A DNA stretch of 61,639 nt, from NCBI GenBank assembly GCA_964392725.1, contig CAYMPW010000007.1:1-61639 (forward strand), given 5' to 3'. Source of the DNA: CAYMPW01 sp964392725 (lineage in GTDB: Archaea; Thermoplasmatota; Thermoplasmata; Methanomassiliicoccales; Methanomethylophilaceae). Made by a program: the position numbers and the translations under genes. The notes under the pieces are model-generated. The model had not been told where the DNA came from. It worked only from the letters and a program-made list of their open reading frames with translations, and ran no database searches. Shown piece by piece: positions 15,852 to 25,269 of the stretch (its first letter is position 1; every line of letters begins with the position of its first letter).

Positions 15852-15876
15852 GCACCCGTGAATTTTTCACGGGTGC
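15852..15876. terminator. Bidirectional hairpin terminator
   Basis: gcacccgtga / tcacgggtgc, a 10-bp perfect stem with a short T-rich loop, flanked by A-tract on the left and T-tract on the right. It separates the ferredoxin gene from the converging RND transporter gene. Confidence 0.75.
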
Positions 15877-15893
15877 TACTTTAATTTTACAGT

Positions 15894-18437
15894 TTATGTT
15901 CTTCCGTACATCTTATCCATGAATGCAGGGTGTTCCCAGTTCCATTTTCCAAGAAGATGCATAACTGCGGGTACAATGTATGTACGTACAATTAATGCAT
16001 CAACAAAGATTGCGAAACCGAGAGCGAATCCAAATTCTTGAAGCATAGGCGATGTTGAAAGTGTCATAGTTGCGAATGCACCGGACATGATCAAACCGCA
16101 TATCGTAATCACTGCACCGGATTTCTCCACTGCGTGAATAATGGATTCGTCATTGGACATTCCTTTGGATACGTTTTCTTTAATACGGGTTGTAAGAAGA
16201 ATATCGTAATCCATTCCGAGACCGAGACATATCACAAAGAGCATAATGGGCATAATCCAAATCACGGGAACTCCCATTACTTCCGAGAAGATAATAAATG
16301 TTAATCCAAGAGTCCAGATGATACTCATCACGATTGTGGCAACTGCACGAATCGGCATTGTGTAGGATTTCATTACAAAAAAGAGCATGATTGCAATAAG
16401 AGCCATAACTGCGATTTCAATCAAAATGAATTCATCATTTACAACCTGTGAAATATCATAAATTACCACACCTGTTCCAGTAACCCAGAAATTGTAGAAT
16501 GAAGAAGAATTTTCCAAGTTTGACATGGGCTGTGCCGCATCGAATTCTGCAATGTTCTCCTTAACAATCTCTCTGATTGGATTGATATTTCCCATAGCTT
16601 CTTCAGACATGGGTTCTGATGCTACGATAACGGAAAGTCTGATGTATTGACAACTATTGTAATAAACAGATATATTTCCTGTTACATAATTAATAATGTA
16701 ATCAATTACATGGGATTTTTCATATTTTCCATCGGTGAGGAATGTCCATGCCATGTCATCGATATCTAAAATTTCCTGAATTGGATCTCTGTAACTAGAT
16801 GATACCTGATTGATTGCGTCGTCTCCGTACTCTTCAACCAACAAATCCCAACTCAGAATACCTGTAACGTCGGATACGCCCGTGATGGTTTCTCCGTTCA
16901 TAATGGAATCGACTAGAGTGTCGCTATAACCAACATAAAGATCACGTAAATCATCACTCTCCCACTTCAATGCTCCGAATGTGAACTCTTTCTCTTCACC
17001 ATCGATTGTAACGGTTTTTGAAATAGCATCGGGAATTACGTTTGCAATCTCTTGATTTGTATCCAAAACAACGTAGGTAGGCATAACCATACCTCCGTCC
17101 GAGAATTCGGTCATTACATCCATACCCTGTTTGGATTCTCCATCGGGCATTGTAGCAATCATGTCGTATGATGCACTGTGTGTAACTGTAACATACGCAA
17201 GAGGTGCTGTTGCAATAAGAGCCACTATAACAATTGCCCATGCATGTTTGATTGAGAAGTGGGCAGATTTTGTAAAGTAATTACGACCAAATTTGGATAC
17301 TTTACCATACCATCCATTCATTGCTTTGCTACCGGGCAAATATGTTTCAATCTTAGAAGGCCAGAATATTTTCTCACCGACAATCATGAGAACGGCAGGA
17401 ATGAATGTTAATGCTGCAATAAGCGCAAATACGATTCCCAACGCCATTGCAATACCCATTGTGCTCACCATAGAGAATGAACAGAATGCCATAATTCCGA
17501 AACCGATGATAACAGAACAACCAGAAATTGCAACCGATTCTCCTGCCCATTTAACTGCTTCTTTGATAGCATCAGAGTGGCTACGACCGCCAACCCTTTC
17601 TTCACGATATCTTGCAATTATGAAAATACAATAATCGCAACCGGCACCCATCATCGATACGAGAATGATTGTGCTTGTGATGTAATAGATATCCATCACG
17701 GATGCAAGGAAGAATAATGCCATCAAAACAATTCCGTATGCAAATCCAATTGTAAGAGGAGGTGCCATTGCGGAAACGAACGATCTGAAGAACAGACCGA
17801 TAAGAATGAAAATAAGAGCGATTGTGAAAGGATCAATACGTTTGATATCTTCCATTGATCCAACTTCTGTGTCGTGATAAATCGCCGCATATCCTGTAAG
17901 ATATGTTGTAAGCCCAAGACTTCCATCAGCAATAACTTCTGAAATCATTGTTCTAAGCGGAACGACTTCTTCTCCGGAATCTATTGTTTTATCTGTGAAA
18001 ACAATCGCAAACAAAACTACTCCGGGATAACTTCCGTCTTTGGATTGATATCCTGCAGACACAACGAGAACTCTTTGTTCTCCTTCGTTATCCAAACCAT
18101 AGTGTTCCTGTAGCTTACTTTCCAAAGATGTTAGGAAACCATCTTCATCATCGGTTCCTTCGATTGTCTTTAATTGTTCTTCGCTATCACACTCGATAAC
18201 GAGAATATTTGAAAGACTGCTATCATCTGAATTGAAATAGTCGGAATCCGAAATGATCTCTAAACCTCTGACAGATTCAGAATCTCCAGACATTTCTGCC
18301 ATATCATATGAGAAGATTCCGGTAGGATCTGTCAGCACTTTTGCTGCAAACGGAGATGCTATCAATAATAATACTATCCAAAGCACGACTATTTTCTTTG
18401 GATGTTTTACGATAGTATCCGCTAAACGCTCAAACAT
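15894..18437 (-). CDS. RND-superfamily exporter, MMPL/HAE3 type
   Basis: 847 residues. Layout is the duplicated RND pattern: TM1 (about 16-35), a large extracytoplasmic domain (36-200), five to six helices (200-390), a second extracytoplasmic domain (about 420-670), and another helix bundle to the end. Motifs such as GAGCDYCIFIIARYREER and LGMDYDILLTTRIKE are the conserved GxDYxxF/L segments in the helix that relays protons. MMPL/HAE3 proteins move lipids or hydrophobic molecules; substrate here unknown. Transcribed alone, divergent from the isocitrate dehydrogenase gene. Confidence 0.88.
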   Translation of the reverse strand: MFERLADTIVKHPKKIVVLWIVLLLIASPFAAKVLTDPTGIFSYDMAEMSGDSESVRGLEIISDSDYFNSDDSSLSNILVIECDSEEQLKTIEGTDDEDGFLTSLESKLQEHYGLDNEGEQRVLVVSAGYQSKDGSYPGVVLFAIVFTDKTIDSGEEVVPLRTMISEVIADGSLGLTTYLTGYAAIYHDTEVGSMEDIKRIDPFTIALIFILIGLFFRSFVSAMAPPLTIGFAYGIVLMALFFLASVMDIYYITSTIILVSMMGAGCDYCIFIIARYREERVGGRSHSDAIKEAVKWAGESVAISGCSVIIGFGIMAFCSFSMVSTMGIAMALGIVFALIAALTFIPAVLMIVGEKIFWPSKIETYLPGSKAMNGWYGKVSKFGRNYFTKSAHFSIKHAWAIVIVALIATAPLAYVTVTHSASYDMIATMPDGESKQGMDVMTEFSDGGMVMPTYVVLDTNQEIANVIPDAISKTVTIDGEEKEFTFGALKWESDDLRDLYVGYSDTLVDSIMNGETITGVSDVTGILSWDLLVEEYGDDAINQVSSSYRDPIQEILDIDDMAWTFLTDGKYEKSHVIDYIINYVTGNISVYYNSCQYIRLSVIVASEPMSEEAMGNINPIREIVKENIAEFDAAQPMSNLENSSSFYNFWVTGTGVVIYDISQVVNDEFILIEIAVMALIAIMLFFVMKSYTMPIRAVATIVMSIIWTLGLTFIIFSEVMGVPVIWIMPIMLFVICLGLGMDYDILLTTRIKENVSKGMSNDESIIHAVEKSGAVITICGLIMSGAFATMTLSTSPMLQEFGFALGFAIFVDALIVRTYIVPAVMHLLGKWNWEHPAFMDKMYGRT

Positions 18438-18529
18438 ACTTATCCTTATTTTATTACTCCTATTTATAGGATTGATTAAAATCCACGGTCAGAATAATAT
18501 ATGGTTGGGATAATGTAGGGGGGATAACC

Positions 18530-19747
18530 ATGATTGACGAAAAAGCCATCAAAGACGCGGAAGTAAAATTCAGCGCCCTTCTTAAAAGACAGCTTGAAAG
18601 AGTCGAGAAATTGAAAGCAGAAGGAGATTGGGTTGACTTTGATAATCTTGATAAAATGATTGTCGGTGTTTGCGGAGGAGATGGTATTGGACCATATATC
18701 TGCGCATCAGCTCAGAGAGTTATGGAATTCCTTTTGGCAGACAAACTGAAAGCAAACAAAGTTGAAATCAGGCAGATTGACGGACTTACCATCGAAAGAC
18801 GTGTTGAAGTTATGAAAGCAATTCCCGATGACACTCTTGCACAGTTGAAAGAATGCCACGTAATTCTTAAAGGACCTACAACAACACCTAAGAAAGGTGA
18901 CCCTTGGCCCAACATCGAAAGCGCAAATGTCGCTATGAGAAAAGAACTCGATCTTTTCGCAAACGTCAGACCTGTAAACGTTCCCGAACTTGGAATCAAC
19001 TGGGTTTTCTACAGAGAAAACACAGAAGGTAGCTATGCTCTCGGAAGCGATGGATTGAATGTTACAGAAGATCTTGCAATGGATTTCTGTGTTGCAACAA
19101 CCCAGGGAACCGAGAGAATCATTCGCGCAGGATTTGAACACGCAAAGAAAGCTGGAACCAATTACGTTTCACTTGTAACCAAAGCAAACATCATCAAAAC
19201 AACAGACGGAAAATTCTTGTCTATTGCAGAAGAAGTTGCAAAAGACTATCCTGACGTTAAATGGGATGACTGGTTCGTAGACATTACAACCGCAAAACTC
19301 ATTGATCCCGCACGCAGATCCGCATTCAAAGTATTCGTTCTCCCCAACCTTTACGGAGACATCATTACCGACGAAGCGGCACAGATTCAGGGTGGTGTAG
19401 GAACAGCAGGAAGCGCAAACATCGGTAAAAGATACGCAATGTTTGAAGCAATCCACGGTTCCGCTCCCAGAATGGTCGATGAAGGAAGAGGTCAGTATGC
19501 AGATCCCTGCAGTATGATCAAAGCAGTAGCTATGATGATGGAACACATCGGTGAAGCCGAAAAAGCCAAAAAATTGGATATGGCTCTTGACGTTTGTACA
19601 CAGTTTGAAAAGAAACTTGTCATGACCGGAAGAGACACAGGCGCAACCGGAAACGAATTTGCAGACTACATTATGGAAACCATTCAGAGACCCGATCTCG
19701 AAAAAGTTTGGAAAGATTATGTAGCCGCATCATGCGACAAAAACTAA
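18530..19747 (+). CDS. icd: Isocitrate dehydrogenase-like enzyme
   Basis: 405 residues, beta-decarboxylating dehydrogenase family. The substrate loop SANVAMRKELDLFANVRPV carries the SxN pair that binds the gamma-carboxylate of isocitrate, unlike isopropylmalate dehydrogenase. YRENTEG, metal-binding Asp residues in YGDIITDEAAQ and the cofactor loop EAIHGSAPRMVDEG follow. In the loop, residues after HGSAP differ from the Lys-Tyr of E. coli NADP enzyme, so I do not assign the cofactor. It would make 2-oxoglutarate for glutamate synthesis. Homoisocitrate dehydrogenase is an alternative, but the SxN pair argues against it. A G-rich ribosome-binding site (ggggggat) precedes the ATG. Confidence 0.82.
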   Translation: MIDEKAIKDAEVKFSALLKRQLERVEKLKAEGDWVDFDNLDKMIVGVCGGDGIGPYICASAQRVMEFLLADKLKANKVEIRQIDGLTIERRVEVMKAIPDDTLAQLKECHVILKGPTTTPKKGDPWPNIESANVAMRKELDLFANVRPVNVPELGINWVFYRENTEGSYALGSDGLNVTEDLAMDFCVATTQGTERIIRAGFEHAKKAGTNYVSLVTKANIIKTTDGKFLSIAEEVAKDYPDVKWDDWFVDITTAKLIDPARRSAFKVFVLPNLYGDIITDEAAQIQGGVGTAGSANIGKRYAMFEAIHGSAPRMVDEGRGQYADPCSMIKAVAMMMEHIGEAEKAKKLDMALDVCTQFEKKLVMTGRDTGATGNEFADYIMETIQRPDLEKVWKDYVAASCDKN

Positions 19748-19753
19748 ATTTAT

Positions 19754-19767
19754 GGGTCTTCGGACCC
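19754..19767 (+). terminator. UUCG-loop terminator after icd
   Basis: gggtc-ttcg-gaccc followed by aattttttatttt; a textbook stable tetraloop hairpin plus T-tract. Confidence 0.75.
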
Positions 19768-19830
19768 AATTTTTTATTTTCCCCTGGGGAAATCTTATAA
19801 TTGAAACAGTTATCATGAAACTTGGTTCTT

Positions 19831-21633
19831 ATGCTCCTTAAAGCTCAAACAATAGCTAAAACGTTCGGTCCTGTCAGAGTTCTCACAGATGTTAGCCTTC
19901 AAATTAATGAAGGAGATAGTATCGGACTTATTGGAGTAAATGGAGCTGGGAAAACAACATTTCTTAAGATTTTGCTCGGCATCGAAAAACCCGATACCGG
20001 AGAATTGACAAGACAAACCTCTGCTATTGGATATTTGGAACAGTTTCCTGAATCAGGAGATATAACCGTTCGCGAAGTTTTGGGTCGTCCGTACGGACAT
20101 ATAGAAAATATCAAAACAAGAATGGTAGAATTGGACGAACTTATGTCCTCAGGAAAAGATATCGATTGGAACGAAGTTGCGGAAGAATACGCTACACTTG
20201 AATCCAAACTCGAAAAATCCAAATCCGAAGACGAAGGAAAATTAAAAGCAGCCCTTAGAAAGGTTGGACTTTCTGAAGATTTAATGGAACGTACAATGGA
20301 ATCCCTCAGCGGAGGAGAAAGGACCAAAGTAGCGTTATCCAGAGTTGTTGTTCAGGCAGATGAATGCGATCTTCTTTTCTTGGACGAACCTACTTCCCAC
20401 CTTGATATCGGAACCGTGGAATGGTTGGAAGATTATCTTTTGGACTCTCACTGTTCGGTTGTCGTTATAAGTCACGACAGATACTTTTTGGATAAAATCG
20501 GAACCAGAATGTTGGAAATTTCCAACGGTAAAAGCCGTGAATACAAAGGAAATTACTCTTCATTCATCATGAAGAAAATGCTTGACTTGGACCGCATGGA
20601 AAAAGAGTACAAAAAATACCAAGCACAGAAACGTAAACAGGAAGAAATAATGGAACAACTCCACCGGGATCAGTGGTTCCTTACTACACATAAAACAAGA
20701 GCAAAACTTGTTGCGAAGATGGAAGAAAAAGAGGCACCCGAAGAATCTAAAGAGATAACTGTGAAAATTCAGGCTGCACATAAATCCGGAAAAAATGTTT
20801 TCACAACCAAAGATTTGTCTGTGGAATTGGGTGGAAATACAATAATCTCCAATGTCAATATCGAAATTCATAAAGGAGATAAAATCGGAATTTACGGATC
20901 CAACGGAGAAGGTAAAAGTACGCTTGTAAAAGCCCTTCTTCAGAAAATACCTTCCAAAGGTGAACTTTGGGTCGCACCCGGTGCCAAAATAGGATATTAT
21001 TCACAGCACCACGAACGCCTGGATCTTATACTTTCAGCAGAAGAACAACTTCTCAAATTAATTGGAACGGATCGCCGCGGAGATGCGAGAGCAATGCTTG
21101 CCCGTATGCTTCTTACAGGAGAAGACGTAGAACGTCCCATGAGTACATTATCAGGTGGACAAAGAGCCCGTGTTGCATTGTGCCTTTTGCTCTTGGACGA
21201 AACAAACGTTCTCATTTTGGACGAACCTACAAATTACCTTGATATTCCTGCAAGACACGCCGTGGAAGAAGCATTGAATGAATATGACGGTACAATCCTT
21301 ACTGTTACACACGACAGATATTTCTTGGATACTGTTTGTACAAAAACCATTGAAGTAAAAGACGGACGTGTTATATTACGTACCGGAACATATTCCGAAT
21401 CCAAAGGAAAACCCCATGTAAAAGAAATTGTAATCGATGCCGACGAATATCGCGTTGTTTCTCCGTTTACCAATTGGGCTTTGGGCAGAAAATACACCAA
21501 AGGAGAAAGAGTTCTCGTTTCGCCCGCAGATCAAAAAAGCTATCAATGGGCAATTGACCAGGGTAAAATCAAGAAGACCGGCGGTCGCCAAAGAAAGAAA
21601 GTCATGGTGGAAAACAAACCCACTGATGAATAA
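19831..21633 (+). CDS. ABC-F family ATPase
   Basis: 600 residues from the ATG at 19831. A TTG nine bases upstream is possible, but the ATG starts right at the conserved MLLKAQTIAK. Two ABC domains: the first has Walker A GVNGAGKTTF and signature LSGGERTKVAL; the second has Walker A GSNGEGKSTL and signature LSGGQRARVAL; each is followed by LDEPT. The linker between them is charged and helical, as in ABC-F proteins that act at the ribosomal E site. No membrane domain. A C-terminal extension of about 90 residues ends in a basic stretch that could bind rRNA. Confidence 0.9.
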   Translation: MLLKAQTIAKTFGPVRVLTDVSLQINEGDSIGLIGVNGAGKTTFLKILLGIEKPDTGELTRQTSAIGYLEQFPESGDITVREVLGRPYGHIENIKTRMVELDELMSSGKDIDWNEVAEEYATLESKLEKSKSEDEGKLKAALRKVGLSEDLMERTMESLSGGERTKVALSRVVVQADECDLLFLDEPTSHLDIGTVEWLEDYLLDSHCSVVVISHDRYFLDKIGTRMLEISNGKSREYKGNYSSFIMKKMLDLDRMEKEYKKYQAQKRKQEEIMEQLHRDQWFLTTHKTRAKLVAKMEEKEAPEESKEITVKIQAAHKSGKNVFTTKDLSVELGGNTIISNVNIEIHKGDKIGIYGSNGEGKSTLVKALLQKIPSKGELWVAPGAKIGYYSQHHERLDLILSAEEQLLKLIGTDRRGDARAMLARMLLTGEDVERPMSTLSGGQRARVALCLLLLDETNVLILDEPTNYLDIPARHAVEEALNEYDGTILTVTHDRYFLDTVCTKTIEVKDGRVILRTGTYSESKGKPHVKEIVIDADEYRVVSPFTNWALGRKYTKGERVLVSPADQKSYQWAIDQGKIKKTGGRQRKKVMVENKPTDE

Positions 21634-21653
21634 TAATTTTAAATAATATTAAA

Positions 21654-21673
21654 AAAGGGGGGTTACCCCCTTT
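21654..21673. terminator. Bidirectional hairpin terminator
   Basis: aaagggggg-tta-cccccttt with A- and T-tracts on either side, between the converging ABC-F and homocitrate synthase genes. Confidence 0.65.
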
Positions 21674-21679
21674 GTTTTA

Positions 21680-22855
21680 TCAGTTTTCGTCGAAGATATC
21701 TACGCCGTCAACCATGTCGCAGTACAAAGAGTACAGCTCATCGGGGGTGAGGCAGCGGTGAAGACTCACGGATGCTCTTCTTACGATTTCGAGAAGCTTA
21801 ACAGCCTGCTCGTTTTCGAGTGTTACACCGCGTTCTTCGAGATATGTAACGATTGTGTTACGTCCGGAGTGCTTACCAATAACTATTGATCTTGTAAGTC
21901 CCACTTCTTCGGGATTGTAAGGTTCGTAGTTGTTGTGGTCCTTTATGATTCCATCTGTGTGAATTCCTGCTTCGTGTGCGAAACAGTTGGAACCGAGGAA
22001 GGGCTTTGCTTTGTGAATGGGACGATCGGCTGCGATTGCCACGTATTCAGCAAGAGGTTTGAGCTTCAGAGGATCAATACCCGAATCCATGTTGAATAAG
22101 TGTTTGGAAGCCATTACGATTTCTTCCACGGGTGCGTTACCAGATCTTTCTCCGATACCCATTACAGTTGTGCTTGCGAATCTTGCACCGGCTTTGATAC
22201 CTGCCATACAGTTAGCAGTTGCCATTCCGAAATCGTTGTGCGTGTGCATTTCAACATCTATTCCAACTTTGTCGATAATGGTCTTGACTCTTTCATAACA
22301 AGTGAAGGGATCTTCTCTTCCGATTGTGTCACAGTATCTGAAACGGGATGCTCCTGCTTCTTTTGCGGTTCTTGCGAATTCCACAAGGAAATCGAGATCT
22401 GCACGGGATGCGTCTTCTCCGTTACAGGAGATATAAAATCCATGGTCTGCCGCATAGCTTACGGATTCCGAAACTTTGTCAAGAACCCACTGGCGGCTTT
22501 TTCTTAATTTGTGTTCGATATGAATATCGGAAGAAGACATTGAAATTGCAACTGAATCAACATCACAATCAATACTTGTGTTGATATCGTTGATATCTGC
22601 TCTGTTCCATCCCAAAACGGATGCGCTAAGTCCCATATGTGCGATGTGACGGATTGCTTTCTTTTCGTCTCCGCCCATTGCAGGGATTCCGCTTTCGATC
22701 TGAGGTACGCCTGCTTCATCAAGAAGCTGAGCGATTCTGTATTTTTCAATGTTTGAGAAAACAATACCTGCGGTCTGTTCTCCGTCTCTGAGTGTGGTGT
22801 CGCAAATTACGACTCTACGGTCAATTTTCTTAATGACCTCTTCTTTCGTTTTCAT
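21680..22855 (-). CDS. Homocitrate synthase family protein (AksA/NifV-like)
   Basis: 391 residues. HMGL-like TIM barrel: CDTTLRDGEQTAGIVFSN with the catalytic Arg-Asp, ESGIPAMGGDE, HTHNDFGMATAN with metal-binding His residues, and the C-terminal GSNCFAHEAGIHTDGI. The IPAMG variant and lack of a leucine-regulatory domain (isopropylmalate synthases are about 500 residues) point to homocitrate synthase. In methanogens AksA lengthens 2-oxoglutarate for coenzyme B; NifV makes homocitrate for nitrogenase cofactor. No nif genes are visible, so AksA is the likelier role. Confidence 0.8.
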   Translation of the reverse strand: MKTKEEVIKKIDRRVVICDTTLRDGEQTAGIVFSNIEKYRIAQLLDEAGVPQIESGIPAMGGDEKKAIRHIAHMGLSASVLGWNRADINDINTSIDCDVDSVAISMSSSDIHIEHKLRKSRQWVLDKVSESVSYAADHGFYISCNGEDASRADLDFLVEFARTAKEAGASRFRYCDTIGREDPFTCYERVKTIIDKVGIDVEMHTHNDFGMATANCMAGIKAGARFASTTVMGIGERSGNAPVEEIVMASKHLFNMDSGIDPLKLKPLAEYVAIAADRPIHKAKPFLGSNCFAHEAGIHTDGIIKDHNNYEPYNPEEVGLTRSIVIGKHSGRNTIVTYLEERGVTLENEQAVKLLEIVRRASVSLHRCLTPDELYSLYCDMVDGVDIFDEN

Positions 22856-22987
22856 GTGAATTCCTCTGAGAAATGTATATTGTGATTGCGTTATAAAATA
22901 ACGTCAGTATACTAGGGTTTACGTACAATATCCTAAATAAAGGATTTCCTAACATTGTTTGCATTAACACGCCTAATGCATATGATT

Positions 22988-24025
22988 TCAGAGCTTGTAT
23001 CTCAAAATCGCTGCGATTCCGCCTAATGCGCCAAGTTCCAAACCCGCATCGTGTTGACATGAAACAATGATTACATTACCCTGTTGATTCTCTACGCCTC
23101 TGACCAAATAGTCCAAATCTTCCTCACGGATTTTTGTATCTAAAATCAACAATGTTTCTATTGCTCCTGCATCGCATGCTTCGGTTAATTGTTGGATTCC
23201 GTATGTTGCAAGACCGTCCTTTCCGATTTCCATCATGACTTTCTCTACGGCTTCCATTTCGATTCCGACTCTGGAATCTCTTAAAACTTCGGCACCCAAT
23301 CCTTTCTTGATCAGTTCGTTTACACCAACCATTCCGTTGTGTCCCGTGTGGTACACATGAACTTTTGAGAATATTGTCGGAGCGCGTTTCTTTCCGTCGT
23401 CTGCCAAAAGTTCTTTTTCGAATCCGGGTCCGAGAAGTACCAATGGCGTATTGTCTGTCACGAGAGGTGTGAGTTTGGATATTATTTCACCGTGATAATC
23501 TCCCGCTTCTGTTTTCTCGGTGTATTGTTTTCCGGAACGTCCGGAACGGATGGTAACGATTTCCTTTGGACCAAATTGTCTGAGGATTGCAATGGTTGCA
23601 TCATCCTGATCCAAAGATACGAACACAACGCGGGGTTTGTTTGCATCGGATACCGCTCTCTTAATACGGTCCATCTGCGTAACTCTCCAGTGTTCTTTGG
23701 TTATCAGGAAATTATCCCCGACTTCGAAAATCAAAGTGTGGTGCTGGCCCACGTCCTGTGGTCCTTCTTCGATGAGACCGAGAAGTTTGAGTCTGAGGTC
23801 GCCTTCCGAGAATTCGATTTTTTCAACTCTTACTCCGAGAGTCATGCGTTTTTTCTCGGCTCTTTCGGCACGTAATTTATCGGAAGATTTTTCTTCCCTG
23901 CGGGTTGTACTTGCAGTAACCAGGTCCCCTACTTCGATAATATTGAACAGATGCCAAATATCGTCATCCGTTTCGATTTGAATCCGCATACTTCCCGCGG
24001 AAGGGTCCTGATTGATTAAACGCAT
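22988..24025 (-). CDS. pelA: Pelota (Dom34) mRNA surveillance protein
   Basis: 345 residues from the ATG at 24025; a longer start at 24076 would add 17 residues before the conserved MRLINQDPSAG. Three domains: Sm-like N-terminal domain (DDIWHLFNIIEVGDLVTAST), central eRF1-like domain, and C-terminal eRF1_3 domain ending ELGALGGIAAILRYKL. Binds the A site of stalled ribosomes with aEF1A and ABCE1 to split them. It lacks the GGQ peptide-release motif, as expected. Divergent from carA. Confidence 0.95.
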   Translation of the reverse strand: MRLINQDPSAGSMRIQIETDDDIWHLFNIIEVGDLVTASTTRREEKSSDKLRAERAEKKRMTLGVRVEKIEFSEGDLRLKLLGLIEEGPQDVGQHHTLIFEVGDNFLITKEHWRVTQMDRIKRAVSDANKPRVVFVSLDQDDATIAILRQFGPKEIVTIRSGRSGKQYTEKTEAGDYHGEIISKLTPLVTDNTPLVLLGPGFEKELLADDGKKRAPTIFSKVHVYHTGHNGMVGVNELIKKGLGAEVLRDSRVGIEMEAVEKVMMEIGKDGLATYGIQQLTEACDAGAIETLLILDTKIREEDLDYLVRGVENQQGNVIIVSCQHDAGLELGALGGIAAILRYKL

Positions 24026-24097
24026 GGAATGTCCAATGCTAAAGCACTTAATGTGTATTTCTATGAATGTACACATTTCGTTTGGAATAGGGTGTTA

Positions 24098-24113
24098 TGT
24101 CTATTATTAGACA
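24098..24113. promoter_or_regulatory. Inverted repeat in pelota/carA divergent promoter
   Basis: tgtcta-ttat-tagaca, a perfect 6-bp inverted repeat about 40-50 bp upstream of the carA TATA-like sequence (aattatat, near 24150). A candidate operator for pyrimidine or arginine control of carAB; no regulator identified. Confidence 0.35.
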
Positions 24114-24183
24114 CACGGTTAATTCAGCTGTCGTACAGATACGGAAGTAATTATATAGGAATCGAGGATGTGATTAACTTCCG

Positions 24184-25269
24184 ATGGCATCTAATTATTT
24201 GGTCCTCGAAGACGGCACGGTCATAGAGGGCGAGGCCTTCGGATACAAAGATACTGTGTTCGGAGAAGTTAGTTTTAGCACAGGAATGGGCGGATATCAG
24301 GAAAGTCTTACAGACCCTTCTTTCCGCGGACAAATTTTGGTTAATGCTTATCCACTTATCGGAAACTACGGTGTTAACGACGATTTCGATCAGTCCGAAG
24401 ACGTTCATGTCAAAGCATTGGTCGTAAGAGAATACTGCAAGGAGCCTTCCGCGATGTACGGCGGAAGAACGCTCGATCAATTCATGAAAGAAAACCGCGT
24501 ACCCGGTATTTCAGGTGTGGACACCCGCGATCTTGTTATCAAACTTCGCGACCAGGGATCTATGAAAGGCGCTATTACCGACGACAAAGATTCCATTGAA
24601 TCCATACTTGAAGAAATCAAATCCATGCCATCACCTTTGGAGCAGAACCTTGTTTCCGAAGTTTCGGTTAAATCCATTAAGAAAATCGAAAAGAGCAAAA
24701 CATCTATTTCGGTAGGTCTTTTGGATTGCGGTACCAAAAAGAGTATCGTTTCCGAACTTTCATCCAGATTCAACGTAACTATTTTCCCTTATGATACACC
24801 GGCTGACAGAATAGTTGATGCTGGTGTAGAGGGACTTCTTGTGTCCAGCGGTCCCGGAGACCCTTCACAGGCACACATTTTGAATACAACCGTAAAAACC
24901 GTATCCGATCTTACCGACAAGATGCCAATCTTCGGAATCGATTTGGGATGTTTAATTATTGCCCAGGCATTGGGTGCAAAAACATACAAAATGAAATTCG
25001 GTCACCACGGTTGTAACCAGCCCGTAAAATACAACGGTCGCATTTACATTACGTCACAGGGCCACGGATTTGCGGTTGATGAGAAAACAATTGATGGAAC
25101 CGATATCGTAATCGACCAGACAAATGTTAGTGACAATTCAGTGGAAGGATTCAGTCACAAAAACCTTCCAATTTTTGCAACGCAGTATCACCCCGAGGCT
25201 ATTCCTGGTCCTCTCGATACCCGTTTCTTCTTTGATAAATTCGGTAAAATGATGGAGGCACAGAGATGA
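24184..25269 (+). CDS. carA: Carbamoyl-phosphate synthase small subunit, active-site Cys missing
   Basis: 361 residues, normal length. The N-terminal half (EGEAFGYKDTVFGEVSFSTG) is the CarA-specific domain; the C-terminal half is a class I glutamine amidotransferase. The nucleophile elbow, normally GICLGHQ, reads FGIDLGCLI: Asp253 replaces the catalytic Cys, Cys256 the His and Leu257 the Gln. The His and Glu of the triad remain (H336, E338 in QYHPEAIPGP), as does SSGPGDPS. Glutamine hydrolysis therefore looks impossible by the usual mechanism, and the complex probably uses free ammonia, as animal CPS I does. It overlaps carB by 4 bp. Confidence 0.93.
   Translation: MASNYLVLEDGTVIEGEAFGYKDTVFGEVSFSTGMGGYQESLTDPSFRGQILVNAYPLIGNYGVNDDFDQSEDVHVKALVVREYCKEPSAMYGGRTLDQFMKENRVPGISGVDTRDLVIKLRDQGSMKGAITDDKDSIESILEEIKSMPSPLEQNLVSEVSVKSIKKIEKSKTSISVGLLDCGTKKSIVSELSSRFNVTIFPYDTPADRIVDAGVEGLLVSSGPGDPSQAHILNTTVKTVSDLTDKMPIFGIDLGCLIIAQALGAKTYKMKFGHHGCNQPVKYNGRIYITSQGHGFAVDEKTIDGTDIVIDQTNVSDNSVEGFSHKNLPIFATQYHPEAIPGPLDTRFFFDKFGKMMEAQR

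Noticed and set aside
18530..19747. Homoisocitrate or isopropylmalate dehydrogenase
   Set aside because: The substrate loop has the SxN pair of isocitrate dehydrogenases; kept only as a minor alternative.
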